A DNA stretch of 64,000 bases from Nitrosomonas supralitoralis. GTDB taxonomy: Bacteria; Pseudomonadota; Gammaproteobacteria; Burkholderiales; Nitrosomonadaceae. The stretch spans positions 1-64,000 of the forward strand of contig NZ_PXXU01000014.1 in NCBI RefSeq assembly GCF_003011925.2, read 5' to 3'. Position 1 is the stretch's first letter, and the number at the start of each line of letters is the position of its first letter. The notes beneath the pieces were generated by a model, which had not been told where the DNA came from, made no database searches, and saw nothing but the letters and a program-made list of their open reading frames with translations. The translations under genes and the position numbers were made by a program. Positions 35,858 through 44,614 of the stretch are shown here, in pieces.

Positions 35858-35887
35858 ATGTGCCCCCGGCATCACCGGGGGTACATA
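35858..35887. terminator. Hairpin between convergent smbP and regulator gene
   Basis: GC-rich stem CCCCCGG/CCGGGGG with a 5-base loop CATCA, extended by ATGT/ACAT on the outside. It lies between two converging genes and probably stops transcription from both sides, though T-runs are poor. Confidence 0.65.
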
Positions 35888-35896
35888 TGTAAATTT

Positions 35897-36541
35897 CTAA
35901 TCGGCATGGTTCGCAATCGAAAAACAACAGTAATTTCCCTTTTTGACAATACATTCTTTATGCTGAATATCAGTTTTTAACAAAGCAGCCAGGAAACTCA
36001 GGTCGAGAGCACAAAATCCCTGGTGCTCCTCAGCAAGTTTATAAAAAATACAGTTATTCGCAACAATCTCGGCATAATTCTCCGAAATCCTTTTCACACT
36101 TGCATCATAGCCAAGCTCACACATGATGGCCACCACTTCACCAAGCCTGTCTGCAGATGATAGCTGTTTCGACATTCGATTCTCAAACTCTCCAGCCATT
36201 TGTTCTCCAAGTGACCGCAAACACTGCTGTGATTCCTGCTCGCCCAGATTTTTATCAACCCAGGAAAGAAGTAACTTTGCAATAAACGAATAGCGTCTTT
36301 GGAAAAGTTCTAAGCCACTGGGAGACAATGAATAAATTTTACCTGGCCTGCCTCCTGTACTTTCCAGTGTTGCGCTCTGAATAAAACCGCTACTTCCAAG
36401 ACTGGATAGATGCTGGTTTACTGCATTACGAGAGATAGATAATAAATGTGACAACTCATCCACCGTAAGTCCATTACGGTGCCGAAGTAAAGCCGTGACT
36501 AATGATTGCTGACTCTGACCCAGAAACGATAGAGTGGACAT
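35897..36541 (-). CDS. HTH regulator with C-terminal cysteines (SufR-like)
   Basis: 214 residues. A winged helix near 10-75 ('LTVDELSHLLSISRNAVNQH', 'STGGRPGKIYSLSPSGLELF') resembles SufR/ArsR-type repressors. The C-terminal part carries Cys164-x12-Cys177-x19-Cys197-x7-Cys205-Cys206. SufR-like regulators ligate a [4Fe-4S] cluster with such cysteines; the first C-x12-C spacing agrees, the rest differs, so cluster binding is only likely. It is divergent from two small membrane-protein genes 120 bases away, which are the natural targets. It contains no kinase or other enzymatic domain. Confidence 0.72.
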   Translation of the reverse strand: MSTLSFLGQSQQSLVTALLRHRNGLTVDELSHLLSISRNAVNQHLSSLGSSGFIQSATLESTGGRPGKIYSLSPSGLELFQRRYSFIAKLLLSWVDKNLGEQESQQCLRSLGEQMAGEFENRMSKQLSSADRLGEVVAIMCELGYDASVKRISENYAEIVANNCIFYKLAEEHQGFCALDLSFLAALLKTDIQHKECIVKKGNYCCFSIANHAD

Positions 36542-36661
36542 TTTAAATTTTTGTAAAAATTGATCTTGGCAGTTTTGACATATTTTTATTGCAAAAGTCT
36601 CAAAATATAAAGTAAAGTATAAGTCCTTACATTATTAATTATAGGGAAAGAGGGAAAATTC

Positions 36662-37000
36662 ATGCTTACATATTTAATCATAGTTTTAGCAATTGCGGCT
36701 GTCGGCGGTGTTGCATTAGCCATGAAAGTATTTTCCGGTCAGTTGGCGCCGTGGCCTTTATCCATTATTCATGCTTTATTAGGTGCAACAGGCTTGGTCA
36801 TGTTGATTATGCTGGTTCTGGAAGGTTCAGGAGATGCGCGTTTAACGGCTGCACTTGGCCTGCTTGTTGTCGCTGCATTAGGTGGATTCTATCTTGCTTC
36901 AATACATGTAAAAGGTAGCGTTGCACCAAAAAATGTAGTGCTCATCCATGCGGGCGTAGCAGTGGCAGGCTTCCTTACGCTCCTGAGTTTGTTTATTTAA
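36662..37000 (+). CDS. Small four-helix membrane protein
   Basis: 112 residues, almost entirely four hydrophobic helices: 'LIIVLAIAAVGGVALAMKVF', then 'IIHALLGATGLVMLIMLVLE', 'AALGLLVVAALGGFYLASIH' and 'VVLIHAGVAVAGFLTLLSLF'. Two histidines (in IIHALLG and LIHAGVA) sit inside helices and could bind haem or metal (inference). I do not recognise a named family. The ribosome site 'agagggaaaattc' supports the ATG. The DUF2231 gene follows after 17 bases, so the two form an operon divergent from the cysteine-rich regulator. Confidence 0.72.
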   Translation: MLTYLIIVLAIAAVGGVALAMKVFSGQLAPWPLSIIHALLGATGLVMLIMLVLEGSGDARLTAALGLLVVAALGGFYLASIHVKGSVAPKNVVLIHAGVAVAGFLTLLSLFI

Positions 37001-37017
37001 TAAATAAAGGTAAAAAC

Positions 37018-37458
37018 ATGAAACACCCCATCCATCCGATGCTAGTTCATTTTCCAATAGCAACCTGGTTTCTTGCAACAATAGCAGACGTTGCCAGTCT
37101 ATTTACAAATGAACAAGTAGGTTGGGTCGCTGGGGTGTTACTTGTCACTGGAACAGTCACGGCGTTGTTTGCTATGATGACCGGGCTATTAGAACTTGGA
37201 AAAATTGACCCACAAAGCCCTGCAATCAAGATAGCGAATCAACACATGATACTTATCATGATCAGCTGGTCTTTTTATGCGGTCAGCTTGTTTCTGCGGC
37301 TGAATGGCACAAATCTTGAACAGCCCGGTTTAATTGCCATTTCTTTTTCCATTATTGGATTCATTTTTCTTTGTTATGCAGGATGGATGGGAGGAAAACT
37401 TGTCTATGAGCATGGTGTTGGCATCCATTATCTAAACAAAGAAAAATTAAATCAGTAG
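37018..37458 (+). CDS. DUF2231 family membrane protein
   Basis: 146 residues with four helices. It begins with the typical 'MKHPIHPMLVHFPIATWFLA', whose histidines are conserved in DUF2231, then 'LLVTGTVTALFAMMTGLLEL', 'NQHMILIMISWSFYAVSLFL' and 'CYAGWMGGKLVYEHGVG'. The family resembles haem-binding four-helix membrane proteins, but no function is proven. It lies 17 bases after the four-helix gene and shares its promoter. Redox or haem function under the SufR-like regulator is a reasonable hypothesis, not shown. Confidence 0.8.
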   Translation: MKHPIHPMLVHFPIATWFLATIADVASLFTNEQVGWVAGVLLVTGTVTALFAMMTGLLELGKIDPQSPAIKIANQHMILIMISWSFYAVSLFLRLNGTNLEQPGLIAISFSIIGFIFLCYAGWMGGKLVYEHGVGIHYLNKEKLNQ

Positions 37459-37772
37459 CTGCACAATGCACTTTTCCTTGTAATACTTGTGATCTGGTTT
37501 ATTGACTGCTCCGCTAGAGTCTAATTGTAATACATACAGCATAGCCTTTCATCCGGTTTTCTGAGTTTGGTTAAACAAGAGGATCAAGACTATACTTTCT
37601 CTCAATTTATCAGTTGCTCGTCATGACCGAAAGATTATCTTCATTGATACATAGCGGTCTCTACCAGATTATCCACCCCTTTTAAGTCCATTCATGAAAA
37701 GTTCTTCATAGCTCTTTTTGATTGCCATGCTATTATTTAAGATCTGAGCATGCTGGGCAAACTAGCAGTGCA
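37459..37772. other. Intergenic between DUF2231 gene and the hoxU remnant
   Basis: About 310 bp with no gene. It presumably contains the promoter now used for hoxYH, unless transcription reads through from the DUF2231 gene. I saw no terminator with a good T-run. Confidence 0.35.
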
Positions 37773-37837
37773 GTTGTGATAGCACAGATCCTGGAAACCG
37801 GTTTGTAAGAACACATCGCCGAGCAGCAAGATGAACA
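37773..37837 (+). pseudogene. Decayed 3' end of hoxU before the intact hoxY
   Basis: The 48 bases before the hoxY ATG mirror the last codons of intact hoxU: GAAACCGGTTTG followed by TAAGAACACATCGCCGAGC here against CAGGAAAACATCACGAAGC in hoxU. Similarity fades upstream of about 37773. The frame is broken by TAA. It is therefore a remnant of a second hoxU. Confidence 0.75.
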
Positions 37838-38395
37838 ATGACGACTGAATACGCCATCAAACACAAAATAAAAATCGCGACCACATCACTGGCCGGTTGC
37901 TTTGGTTGTCACATGTCTTTTCTGGATATGGATGAATGCTTGGCTGGCTTGCTTGAGCAAATTGAATTTGACCGTTCGCCGTTCACTGATATCAAGAAAT
38001 GTGGGTCATGCGACATTGGTTTGATCGAAGGTGGCGTATGCACAACCGAAAATGTGCACGTGTTACGCGAATTCCGTGCCAACTGCACCACGCTAGTGGC
38101 TGTCGGCGCTTGCGCGATCAATGGCGGTGTGCCCGCGATGCGCAATTATTTTGACTTGCAGGAATGCCTTCAGGAAGTCTATCTGAACGGAGTCGGTGTC
38201 ACGAACCCTCAAATTCCCGACGATATTGAATTGCCGCTGCTGCTGGACAAGGTCTACCCCATCAGCGAAGTGGTGCACATCGATTATTTTCTGCCCGGTT
38301 GCCCACCATCCGCCGATGCTTTCTTGCAACTGCTGGAGTCGCTATTGGCCGGACAGAAACCGATCATTCAAAAATCGCAGTTGCATTACGATTAA
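37838..38395 (+). CDS. hoxY: NAD-reducing hydrogenase small subunit HoxY
   Basis: 185 residues, the short cytoplasmic-type small subunit without signal peptide. It carries the proximal cluster cysteines in 'TSLAGCFGCHMSFLDMDE' near 14-31, then 'CDIGLIEGGVCTTENVHVLR' near 63-82, 'VAVGACAINGGVPAMRN' near 89-105 and 'YFLPGCPPSADAFL' near 150-163. It relays electrons from the nickel-iron site in HoxH to HoxU/HoxF. The upstream sequence is a broken copy of the hoxU end, so it now lacks its normal upstream neighbours. It is followed 5 bases later by hoxH. Confidence 0.94.
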   Translation: MTTEYAIKHKIKIATTSLAGCFGCHMSFLDMDECLAGLLEQIEFDRSPFTDIKKCGSCDIGLIEGGVCTTENVHVLREFRANCTTLVAVGACAINGGVPAMRNYFDLQECLQEVYLNGVGVTNPQIPDDIELPLLLDKVYPISEVVHIDYFLPGCPPSADAFLQLLESLLAGQKPIIQKSQLHYD

Positions 38396-38400
38396 TCGTT

Positions 38401-39879
38401 ATGGAACCAGATAAATCCTCATCACCACCGGTCACCCGCCGCATCGCCATCGACCCGGTCACTCGCGTCGAAGGACACGGCAAAATCACACTGATGCTGG
38501 ACGAAAACAATCACATCGTCGAGGCACGGTTGCATATTGTCGAGTTTCGTGGTTTTGAGAAATTCATCCAAGGCCGTCCGTATTGGGAAGTTCCGTTTCT
38601 TGTGCAACGGTTGTGCGGCATTTGCCCAGTCAGCCATCAATTGGCAGCAGCCAAAGCGGTGGATCAAATCGTGGGGATGCAGCAACTCACGCCAACAGCT
38701 ACCAAGTTGCGCAGATTGTTGCATTTTGGCCAGATTCTGCAATCGCATGCACTGCATTTTTTCCATCTCTCCTCTCCTGATTTTCTATTCGGCTTCGGCA
38801 GTAACCCGGCACAGCGTAATATCGCCGGTGTATTGGAACATTATCCGGAAATCGCATTGAAAGGCGTCAAGTTGCGCAAATTCGGCCAGCAAGTCATCGA
38901 AGCCATTACCGGCAAGCGCATTCACGGCACCGGCACCGTACCAGGCGGCATGAACAAACCACTGACGCCCACCGAACGTGATACGTTACTCGCAGATGTC
39001 GATAATATTCTGCAATGGAGCGGGGAAGCGCTGTCGCTGAACGAACACATTCACACTGAGCACCCGGAGCATCGCGATTTCGCCACGCTGCATAGCCATT
39101 TCCTCAGCATGACCGGAACCAGCGGCGAACTGGAGTTCTATCATGGAGGATTGCGCGCGCGTACCGCCGATAGCAGCGTTATTTTCGACCAATTCAACTA
39201 CTGCGATTATCAGCACATCCTGCGTGAAGAAGTGCGTCCGTGGAGCTACATGAAATTCCCCTACTTCACCGCATTAGGCACGGAGCAAGGCTGGTACCGC
39301 GTTGGTCCGCTGGCTCGCATCAATAACTGCGATAGCATTTCTACCCCGCTGGCCGAAAATGCCCGCCAGCGTTTCAAGGCATTTGGCCAAGGCGGATTAG
39401 TGCACGATACGCTCGCATATCACTGGGCACGCATGATTGAAGCACTGCACTGCGCCGAATCAATACACGCTTTGCTACACGATGCAGACATCACCGACAC
39501 CGAATTAATGGTTGACAAAGGTGAACACCAGTCGCAAGGCATCGGTGTCATCGAAGCACCGCGCGGCACGCTGTTCCATCACTATCAGGTCAACGCAGAA
39601 GGCTTGATCACCCAAGCCAATCTTATCGTATCAACCACCAGCAACAACCAAGCCATGAATGAATCGATACGCGCCGTTGCGAATCAATATCTGGATGGCC
39701 AGGAAATCACCGAAGCATTATTAAATCATCTCGAAGTAGCGGTACGCGCATATGATCCTTGCCTTTCCTGTGCCACACATGCACTGGGTAAAATGCCGTT
39801 GCAAGTCACGTTGCAGGATATGAACGGCAGTGTAGTCGATCAATTAACCAAAGGAATGGCGGGAGAAATAACCCGATAA
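38401..39879 (+). CDS. hoxH: NAD-reducing hydrogenase large subunit HoxH
   Basis: 492 residues from the ATG at 38401, chosen because it directly follows hoxY; the frame is open further upstream but that part is hoxY out of frame. The nickel ligands are '[11 protein letters not shown]' near 63-73 and '[20 protein letters not shown]' near 459-478. The sequence continues about 30 residues past the second cysteine motif; this tail is normally removed by a HoxW protease after nickel insertion. No HoxW or Hyp maturation gene is in the window, so they must be elsewhere. Together with hoxF and hoxU it would form a complete group 3d hydrogenase. Confidence 0.94.
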   Translation: MEPDKSSSPPVTRRIAIDPVTRVEGHGKITLMLDENNHIVEARLHIVEFRGFEKFIQGRPYWEVPFLVQRLCGICPVSHQLAAAKAVDQIVGMQQLTPTATKLRRLLHFGQILQSHALHFFHLSSPDFLFGFGSNPAQRNIAGVLEHYPEIALKGVKLRKFGQQVIEAITGKRIHGTGTVPGGMNKPLTPTERDTLLADVDNILQWSGEALSLNEHIHTEHPEHRDFATLHSHFLSMTGTSGELEFYHGGLRARTADSSVIFDQFNYCDYQHILREEVRPWSYMKFPYFTALGTEQGWYRVGPLARINNCDSISTPLAENARQRFKAFGQGGLVHDTLAYHWARMIEALHCAESIHALLHDADITDTELMVDKGEHQSQGIGVIEAPRGTLFHHYQVNAEGLITQANLIVSTTSNNQAMNESIRAVANQYLDGQEITEALLNHLEVAVRAYDPCLSCATHALGKMPLQVTLQDMNGSVVDQLTKGMAGEITR

Positions 39880-39890
39880 CCGGAAATTTC

Positions 39891-40091
39891 TTACTTGCGT
39901 ATCCACCACAATATCAATGTCAACACTGCCGAGAACAACAATCCTGTCATTAACGGAAAATAAAAGCTGAAATTCTCGCGTTCAATATGAATATCGCCAG
40001 GCAAGCGACCTAATGGCAATTGCGACAACCAAGGCCACAATAAGCCCAAAACAAGTAGCAGGATTCCTAGGGAAATAAATAATTGTTGCAT
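39891..40091 (-). CDS. DUF2905 family small membrane protein
   Basis: 66 residues from the ATG at 40091: 'MQQLFISLGILLLVLGLLWP', then 'LPLGRLPGDIHIERENFSFY', the DUF2905 hallmark, and a second helix 'MTGLLFSAVLTLILWWIRK'. It has two membrane helices and unknown function. The frame extends to a TTG 18 bases earlier without a better ribosome site. It converges with hoxH, 11 bases from its stop. Confidence 0.8.
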   Translation of the reverse strand: MQQLFISLGILLLVLGLLWPWLSQLPLGRLPGDIHIERENFSFYFPLMTGLLFSAVLTLILWWIRK

Positions 40092-40124
40092 GGCGTATAT
40101 TGTAATCAAATTAATTAAATCGAT

Positions 40125-40364
40125 TCAATCTTGTTGTGGAAAGATCAACTGATCAGTTGAAAAACTCAATGCATCGGATTGTTGCTCAAACCAATCGTTC
40201 AATTCTTCGTAACCCCGGCTGTGCTTCCTAACAACCATAGATATGATTTGCCATAGCTCGTCACGAAAGCGGATAGTCTTCCCGGTCCAGTTCAAATACA
40301 ACATACGTGCCGAGAACTTTGCACGGGTAAAGTCAATTGCAGATGCGTTCCAGAAGATAATCAT
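40125..40364 (-). CDS. Hypothetical 79-residue protein
   Basis: ATG frame without a clear ribosome site. The product is soluble, with an aromatic-rich basic stretch 'MLYLNWTGKTIRFRDELWQI' and 'HSRGYEELNDWFEQQSDAL'. I recognise no family. Composition is protein-like rather than random, and it sits 33 bases upstream of the DUF2905 start on the same strand, so it may be the first gene of a pair. A mobile-like repeat lies upstream. Confidence 0.45.
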   Translation of the reverse strand: MIIFWNASAIDFTRAKFSARMLYLNWTGKTIRFRDELWQIISMVVRKHSRGYEELNDWFEQQSDALSFSTDQLIFPQQD

Positions 40365-40435
40365 GTTTTTAATAAAATACTTGAGTTAATTGATATAAGT
40401 CTTTCGTTATCAAATTCAACAACGAATCGTTACAT

Positions 40436-40587
40436 GGCCAAACTAGCAAGACGTTGAAATACGTTATCGAGACGACTGATACAAGGCAAAAACAGGCGAG
40501 AAAGCTCAGTTTATGCTTAATAAATGAGTATTTTGAGCCTGTTGTTAACACCGTAACAGTAACGCAGATAGTTTTTCAACGGCCTGT
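40436..40587. repeat. Repeat element copy A (MITE-like)
   Basis: Shares long stretches with 53681-53820: TGATACAAGGC, AAACAGGC, a TTAATAAA core, CATTTTG/TATTTTG plus GCCTGTT, AACACCGTA, GTAACGCAGAT and TTTTCAACGGCCTGT. The right end is clear; the left end is degenerate, with an apparent insertion after GGCC. It carries no coding sequence. Complementary halves would let it fold into a long hairpin. Confidence 0.7.
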
Positions 40588-40717
40588 TAGGTTCAAGCCT
40601 TTCAAAAATTATTGTGAAATAAGTGTGAAATATGTGTGAACTTTTTGTGAAGTTATCCGTCATAAGCAGTACAATATATTTTTTCAATTTCAATAATTTT
40701 TAAGCAAGGAGATGCTC

Positions 40718-40912
40718 ATGACTACCAATCAAGTTTTTGCTATCACGGCTTTAGTCATTGTCGGGATATTTTTTGGAATCGTAGCGATGCTTGGATTACC
40801 ACAATCAATTCTGGAATGGATAATCACTGATGGTGCGCTTGCAATCATCCTTTATATAAGCTACCTAGCAATAGGTGTATTCCAAGGACCTTCCAAGCCA
40901 AGAATGCGTTGA
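40718..40912 (+). CDS. Two-helix small membrane protein, paralogue 1
   Basis: 64 residues from the ATG at 40718, which has 'caaggagatgctc' before it; an earlier in-frame ATG at 40712 lies inside the ribosome site. Two helices: 'VFAITALVIVGIFFGIVAML' and 'ALAIILYISYLAIGVFQG', with 'GLPQSILEWIITDG' between. It is clearly a paralogue of the next gene ('FFGI..., LP.S...W.I.D, ILYI.YL'). The function is unknown. It ends in a short basic tail. Confidence 0.72.
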   Translation: MTTNQVFAITALVIVGIFFGIVAMLGLPQSILEWIITDGALAIILYISYLAIGVFQGPSKPRMR

Positions 40913-40933
40913 TTTAAAAATCGGCACAAGAAA

Positions 40934-40986
40934 GCGTGTTAAGAGAATAACGACACTACACCTAGTGTGAGATTCGCTTAACACGC
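40934..40986 (+). terminator. Long hairpin between the two paralogues
   Basis: Nested stem GCGTGTTAAG/CTTAACACGC, then GAAT/ATTC, then ACACTA/TAGTGT, loop CACC, followed by AATTTTAATAATCTTT. It could partly terminate after paralogue 1 or stabilise its message. Confidence 0.65.
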
Positions 40987-41019
40987 AATTTTAATAATCT
41001 TTACCTAAAAGGAGATTTT

Positions 41020-41238
41020 ATGAAAACAAGTCAAATTTTTGCAATTTCAGCAGTAGTCATTACAGCCACATTTTTCGGTATTCTGTCGGTGTTTGACTTA
41101 CCGGAATCTATGACGCAGTGGGTTATTTCTGATATAATTCTCGGCGCAATTTTGTACATCAATTATCTGGTAATTGTCATGCTAAGTAACACATCAAAAA
41201 CCAGAACATACTACCCGAGCAAAAAAGTTATTGCATAA
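41020..41238 (+). CDS. Two-helix small membrane protein, paralogue 2
   Basis: 72 residues with 'taaaaggagatttt' before the ATG. Helices 'IFAISAVVITATFFGILSVF' and 'IILGAILYINYLVIVMLS' flank 'DLPESMTQWVISD'. It shares its layout and many residues with the gene upstream, so the pair arose by tandem duplication. The C-terminal tail is longer and basic (TSKTRTYYPSKK). The function is unknown. Confidence 0.74.
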   Translation: MKTSQIFAISAVVITATFFGILSVFDLPESMTQWVISDIILGAILYINYLVIVMLSNTSKTRTYYPSKKVIA

Positions 41239-41251
41239 ACTCTCCAATTTA

Positions 41252-41290
41252 ATGGGGCTAAAGCAATTGAATATTTTGCATTAACCCCAT
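41252..41290 (+). terminator. Terminator after paralogue 2
   Basis: Stem ATGGGG/CCCCAT with further pairing inside (TTGC/GCAA), followed by CTCTTTAATTTATT, 13 bases after the stop codon. Confidence 0.6.
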
Positions 41291-41336
41291 CTCTTTAATT
41301 TATTCAGAACCCTGAACATCAATTAAGTTGGATGAA

Positions 41337-42305
41337 TCATAGTTGCTTGAATCTTTCAGATGGCTGATCAAGCCAATGGATCAATCCTTGTGCATTCAAC
41401 CGAATGTCCGAACTCAGAAGCTCATTGATTTCAGGCAACGGTAATTGACAACCGTGTTCTGACAACTTTTTCAACAGCAATTCGCTTAATGCTTTGGAAA
41501 TGATTGCCTTTCTATCAGTTCCATTATTTTTTGCGCGTTGTGCAATTTCAACGTGCGCATCAATCAAATCATGCAGTGATTGCGCATGTTTTTCTAAACT
41601 ACCGATCTGACTGTAATGCGTCAAATACGCATAATGCGGCTGATAGCTTATAATGCGGTCAATTGATGCATGTGCCGCTACAGGATCAAATTGCACAGGC
41701 GAGGTAGTCGGAAAGACAAATTCTCTTCCATCCACATCGAACTCACGATACGAAACTCCAAAAGTATCGCCCGTAAAAAAAGACTGGCTGCGTTCATCAT
41801 AGATGCAATTATGATGACGTGCATGACCCGGCGTGTCGAGAAACAATAACGAGCGCCCATTGAGATCAATTCGACTCTCGTCAGGCGCTTCCACAATCCG
41901 TTCGACATCAATCGGAATAATCTCACCATACACACGCTTAAATTCAGCTTCTCCATAAACACTCATTGCACCGGCAACGAGTCGTGCCGGATTTGCCATA
42001 TGGCTTGCTCCACGGGGATGGACAACTAGCTTGGCACGCGGAAAAAGTCGCATGCATTCACTTGCGCCGCCAGCATGATCGAGATGAATATGTGTCAAAA
42101 TTACATAGGCCAAGTCTTCAGTAGCAATATTCTTTTGCTTGAGTGCTGCAACCACACCTGGAATGGAAAAAGATGTGCCTGTGTCCACTAATGCGGCCAC
42201 TCCCTTTTCGACAATCAAATGTATCGCTGCTCGTCCAGGACGGTGAAACTGTGCATCAATGGCACTGATCCCATATTTATAATCGGTAACAAGTGATAAT
42301 GACAT
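41337..42305 (-). CDS. Metallo-beta-lactamase-fold hydrolase
   Basis: 322 residues. The metal-binding motif HxHxDH is 'LTHIHLDHAGG' near 70-80, with further ligands in 'DTPGHARHHNCIY' near 157-169, 'FFTGDTFG' near 175 and 'YAYLTHYSQIG' near 224. It is soluble, with no signal. The last 80 residues are helical and outside the core fold. The family spans glyoxalase II-like and many unknown hydrolases; the substrate is not predicted. It lies downstream of acetyl-CoA synthetase on the same strand (50-base gap) and may be co-transcribed. Confidence 0.85.
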   Translation of the reverse strand: MSLSLVTDYKYGISAIDAQFHRPGRAAIHLIVEKGVAALVDTGTSFSIPGVVAALKQKNIATEDLAYVILTHIHLDHAGGASECMRLFPRAKLVVHPRGASHMANPARLVAGAMSVYGEAEFKRVYGEIIPIDVERIVEAPDESRIDLNGRSLLFLDTPGHARHHNCIYDERSQSFFTGDTFGVSYREFDVDGREFVFPTTSPVQFDPVAAHASIDRIISYQPHYAYLTHYSQIGSLEKHAQSLHDLIDAHVEIAQRAKNNGTDRKAIISKALSELLLKKLSEHGCQLPLPEINELLSSDIRLNAQGLIHWLDQPSERFKQL

Positions 42306-42355
42306 ATCTCTCCGGTTTTTTCGTAAAACTTACGCGTACATTGCGATTTAGAACG

Positions 42356-44326
42356 TTATTTTGTTGGATATTTTAATTGTTCCAGAATCGCTGGATTTTC
42401 CAGCGTGGAAATATCCTGAGTAATTTCTTCGCCTTTGGCAAGTGTGCGCAACAGTCGGCGCATAATTTTACCAGATCGGGTTTTTGGTAGATTTTCTCCA
42501 AAGCGAACTTCATCAGGTTTCGCAATTGGGCCAATCTCTTTGGCTACCCATTCGCGCAAAGTATGGGCAATCTGCTCAATTTCCTTTCCATGCGGATATT
42601 GACCTTTTAACACCACAAAAGCTATTACGGACTCTCCCTTAACTTCATGCGGCTTGCCAACCACAGCGGCCTCCGCAACTAATGGATGCGCTACTAGCGC
42701 CGATTCAATTTCCATCGTTCCCAACCTGTGTCCTGATACGTTCAGCACATCGTCAACACGCCCCATGATCCAGAAATAACCCTCCTTATCACGATACGCG
42801 GAATCACCCGCCAGATAATATTTTCCGTGACAAATTTCGTCTGGAAAATAAGTCGTTCTGAAACGTTCCGGATCACTCCAGAGAGTACGTACTTGCGAAG
42901 GAAAAGGTTTTTTGATCACTAGAAAACCGCCCTTGCCGTTTTCAACATCCTGCCCAGTTTCGTCAATAACAGCCGCGGAAATTCCTGGCAAAGGAAAAGT
43001 GCATGAGCCGGGTTTGAGCGCGACCGCTCCTGGCATTGGCGCAATCGTATGACTACCTGTTTCCGTTTGCCACCAGGTATCCACAATCGGACAACGTGAC
43101 CGCCCCACTTTTTCATAAAACCATATCCATGCTTCTGGATTAATCGGTTCACCTACTGAGCCCAGCAAACGCAATGATGAAAGTTCAAATTGTTCCGGCA
43201 AATCAGCACCCAGCTTAATCAATGACCGAATTGCAGTAGGCGCCGTGTAAAATGTCGTGACTTGATGTTTCTGAATAATTTCCCAAAAACGTCCGGCATG
43301 AGGATAGGTAGGTATTCCTTCAAAAATCACTTGGGTAGCACCCATCGCCAGAGGCCCATAAGCAACATAACTATGACCGGTAATCCAACCAACATCGGCA
43401 GTACACCAAAATACATCTGTAGGTTTATAGTCAAAAACCCATTGCATACTTACCTTAGTTCCAAGTAAATACCCTGCGCTGGAGTGCTGAACACCCTTAG
43501 GCTTGCCAGTAGATCCAGAGGTATACAGTGTGAACAATGGATGTTCAGCACTTACCCATTCGGGTTCACATTGGGAGCTGGCATTTTTCGTAAGCTCATG
43601 CCACCAGACATCACGCGCAGGATTAAATTCTATGTCCGCACCTGTTCGTTGATAAATCACAACCAATCGCACAGAAATATCGTCAGTCTTACTCAAGGCT
43701 TCATCAACAATTGCTTTGAGTGGATTTCGTTTACCGCCGCGTATCTGCTCATCGGCTGTAATAACTGCAACTGCACCGGCATCATGGATGCGTTCATGCA
43801 GGCTTTTGGCCGAAAAACCACCAAACACCACCGAATGAATTGCGCCAATGCGCGCGCAAGCCTGCATCGCAATAACCGCTTCAGTGCGCATTGGCATATA
43901 TATGACAACTCGATCACCTTTTCTGATATTTTGTGATTTCAATGCATTGGCAAGCTGACAAACTCGTTGATGAAGGTCATGGTATGTTGTTCGTATTACT
44001 TCACCGTCATCGGATTCAAAAATGATGGCGATTTTATCGCCTTGCTTTTCCAAATGTCGATCAAGACAATTATAAGAAACGTTTAACTCACCATCGCCGA
44101 ACCATTCAAAAAACGGTGCTTTCTGATCATTCAGTACTTGCGTAAAAGGCTTATGCCATACGATTTGTTCTCTTGCTCGATTTGCCCAAAATTTCTGATA
44201 ATCCTGTTCAGCTTCCGCACATAAAGCTTCATATGCCTGGAAACTGGGTATGTTAGCTTTGCTGGCAAACGCGTCAGATGGTGGAAAAACTCGAGCCTCA
44301 TTTAATATTGATTCAATGGTCGACAT
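42356..44326 (-). CDS. acs: Acetyl-CoA synthetase
   Basis: 656 residues, the normal length. The adenylation P-loop is '[20 protein letters not shown]' near 265-284. '[11 protein letters not shown]' near 415-425 and '[16 protein letters not shown]' near 523-538 are family signatures. '[13 protein letters not shown]' contains Lys620, the lysine regulated by acetylation in related enzymes. It activates acetate to acetyl-CoA with ATP. In an obligate autotroph it would allow acetate assimilation or recycling. The likely downstream partner is the metallo-beta-lactamase-fold gene. Confidence 0.96.
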   Translation of the reverse strand: MSTIESILNEARVFPPSDAFASKANIPSFQAYEALCAEAEQDYQKFWANRAREQIVWHKPFTQVLNDQKAPFFEWFGDGELNVSYNCLDRHLEKQGDKIAIIFESDDGEVIRTTYHDLHQRVCQLANALKSQNIRKGDRVVIYMPMRTEAVIAMQACARIGAIHSVVFGGFSAKSLHERIHDAGAVAVITADEQIRGGKRNPLKAIVDEALSKTDDISVRLVVIYQRTGADIEFNPARDVWWHELTKNASSQCEPEWVSAEHPLFTLYTSGSTGKPKGVQHSSAGYLLGTKVSMQWVFDYKPTDVFWCTADVGWITGHSYVAYGPLAMGATQVIFEGIPTYPHAGRFWEIIQKHQVTTFYTAPTAIRSLIKLGADLPEQFELSSLRLLGSVGEPINPEAWIWFYEKVGRSRCPIVDTWWQTETGSHTIAPMPGAVALKPGSCTFPLPGISAAVIDETGQDVENGKGGFLVIKKPFPSQVRTLWSDPERFRTTYFPDEICHGKYYLAGDSAYRDKEGYFWIMGRVDDVLNVSGHRLGTMEIESALVAHPLVAEAAVVGKPHEVKGESVIAFVVLKGQYPHGKEIEQIAHTLREWVAKEIGPIAKPDEVRFGENLPKTRSGKIMRRLLRTLAKGEEITQDISTLENPAILEQLKYPTK

Positions 44327-44576
44327 GCTTAATCTCCAGTTTCAGTACTAAATATTTCAATATAGTGGATCAGGATTGTATCATTGGCTCCCAATCGATA
44401 CGGAACTCTTATTTTTAGAGATAGCAAATTGCGCATAGCTTATGGAATCTCTCAAATTGGCTGAAAGCAGAAACACGAACAATAACGCCGAAAATCGCTA
44501 AGGCACTGCCATTTTCGAAGTAAGTTTATGTTTCATATTTTATAAATATTTGTTAAAATTAACGTAGTAGTTGGGG

Positions 44577-44603
44577 TGGGCTTTTTCAGCCCATTTTTTA
44601 TTT
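44577..44603 (+). terminator. Attenuator-like terminator in the rimP leader
   Basis: Stem TGGGCT/AGCCCA with a T-rich loop, then TTTTTTATTT, ending 12 bases before the rimP ATG. Its place just upstream of the start suggests partial termination controlling the rimP-nusA-infB operon, whose product NusA affects termination (inference). Confidence 0.7.
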
Positions 44604-44614
44604 GTGGTGGAGCT

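Noticed and set aside
38299-38400. N-terminal extension of hoxH
   Set aside because: It is the hoxY end read in another frame; the ATG at 38401 gives the family's normal N-terminus.
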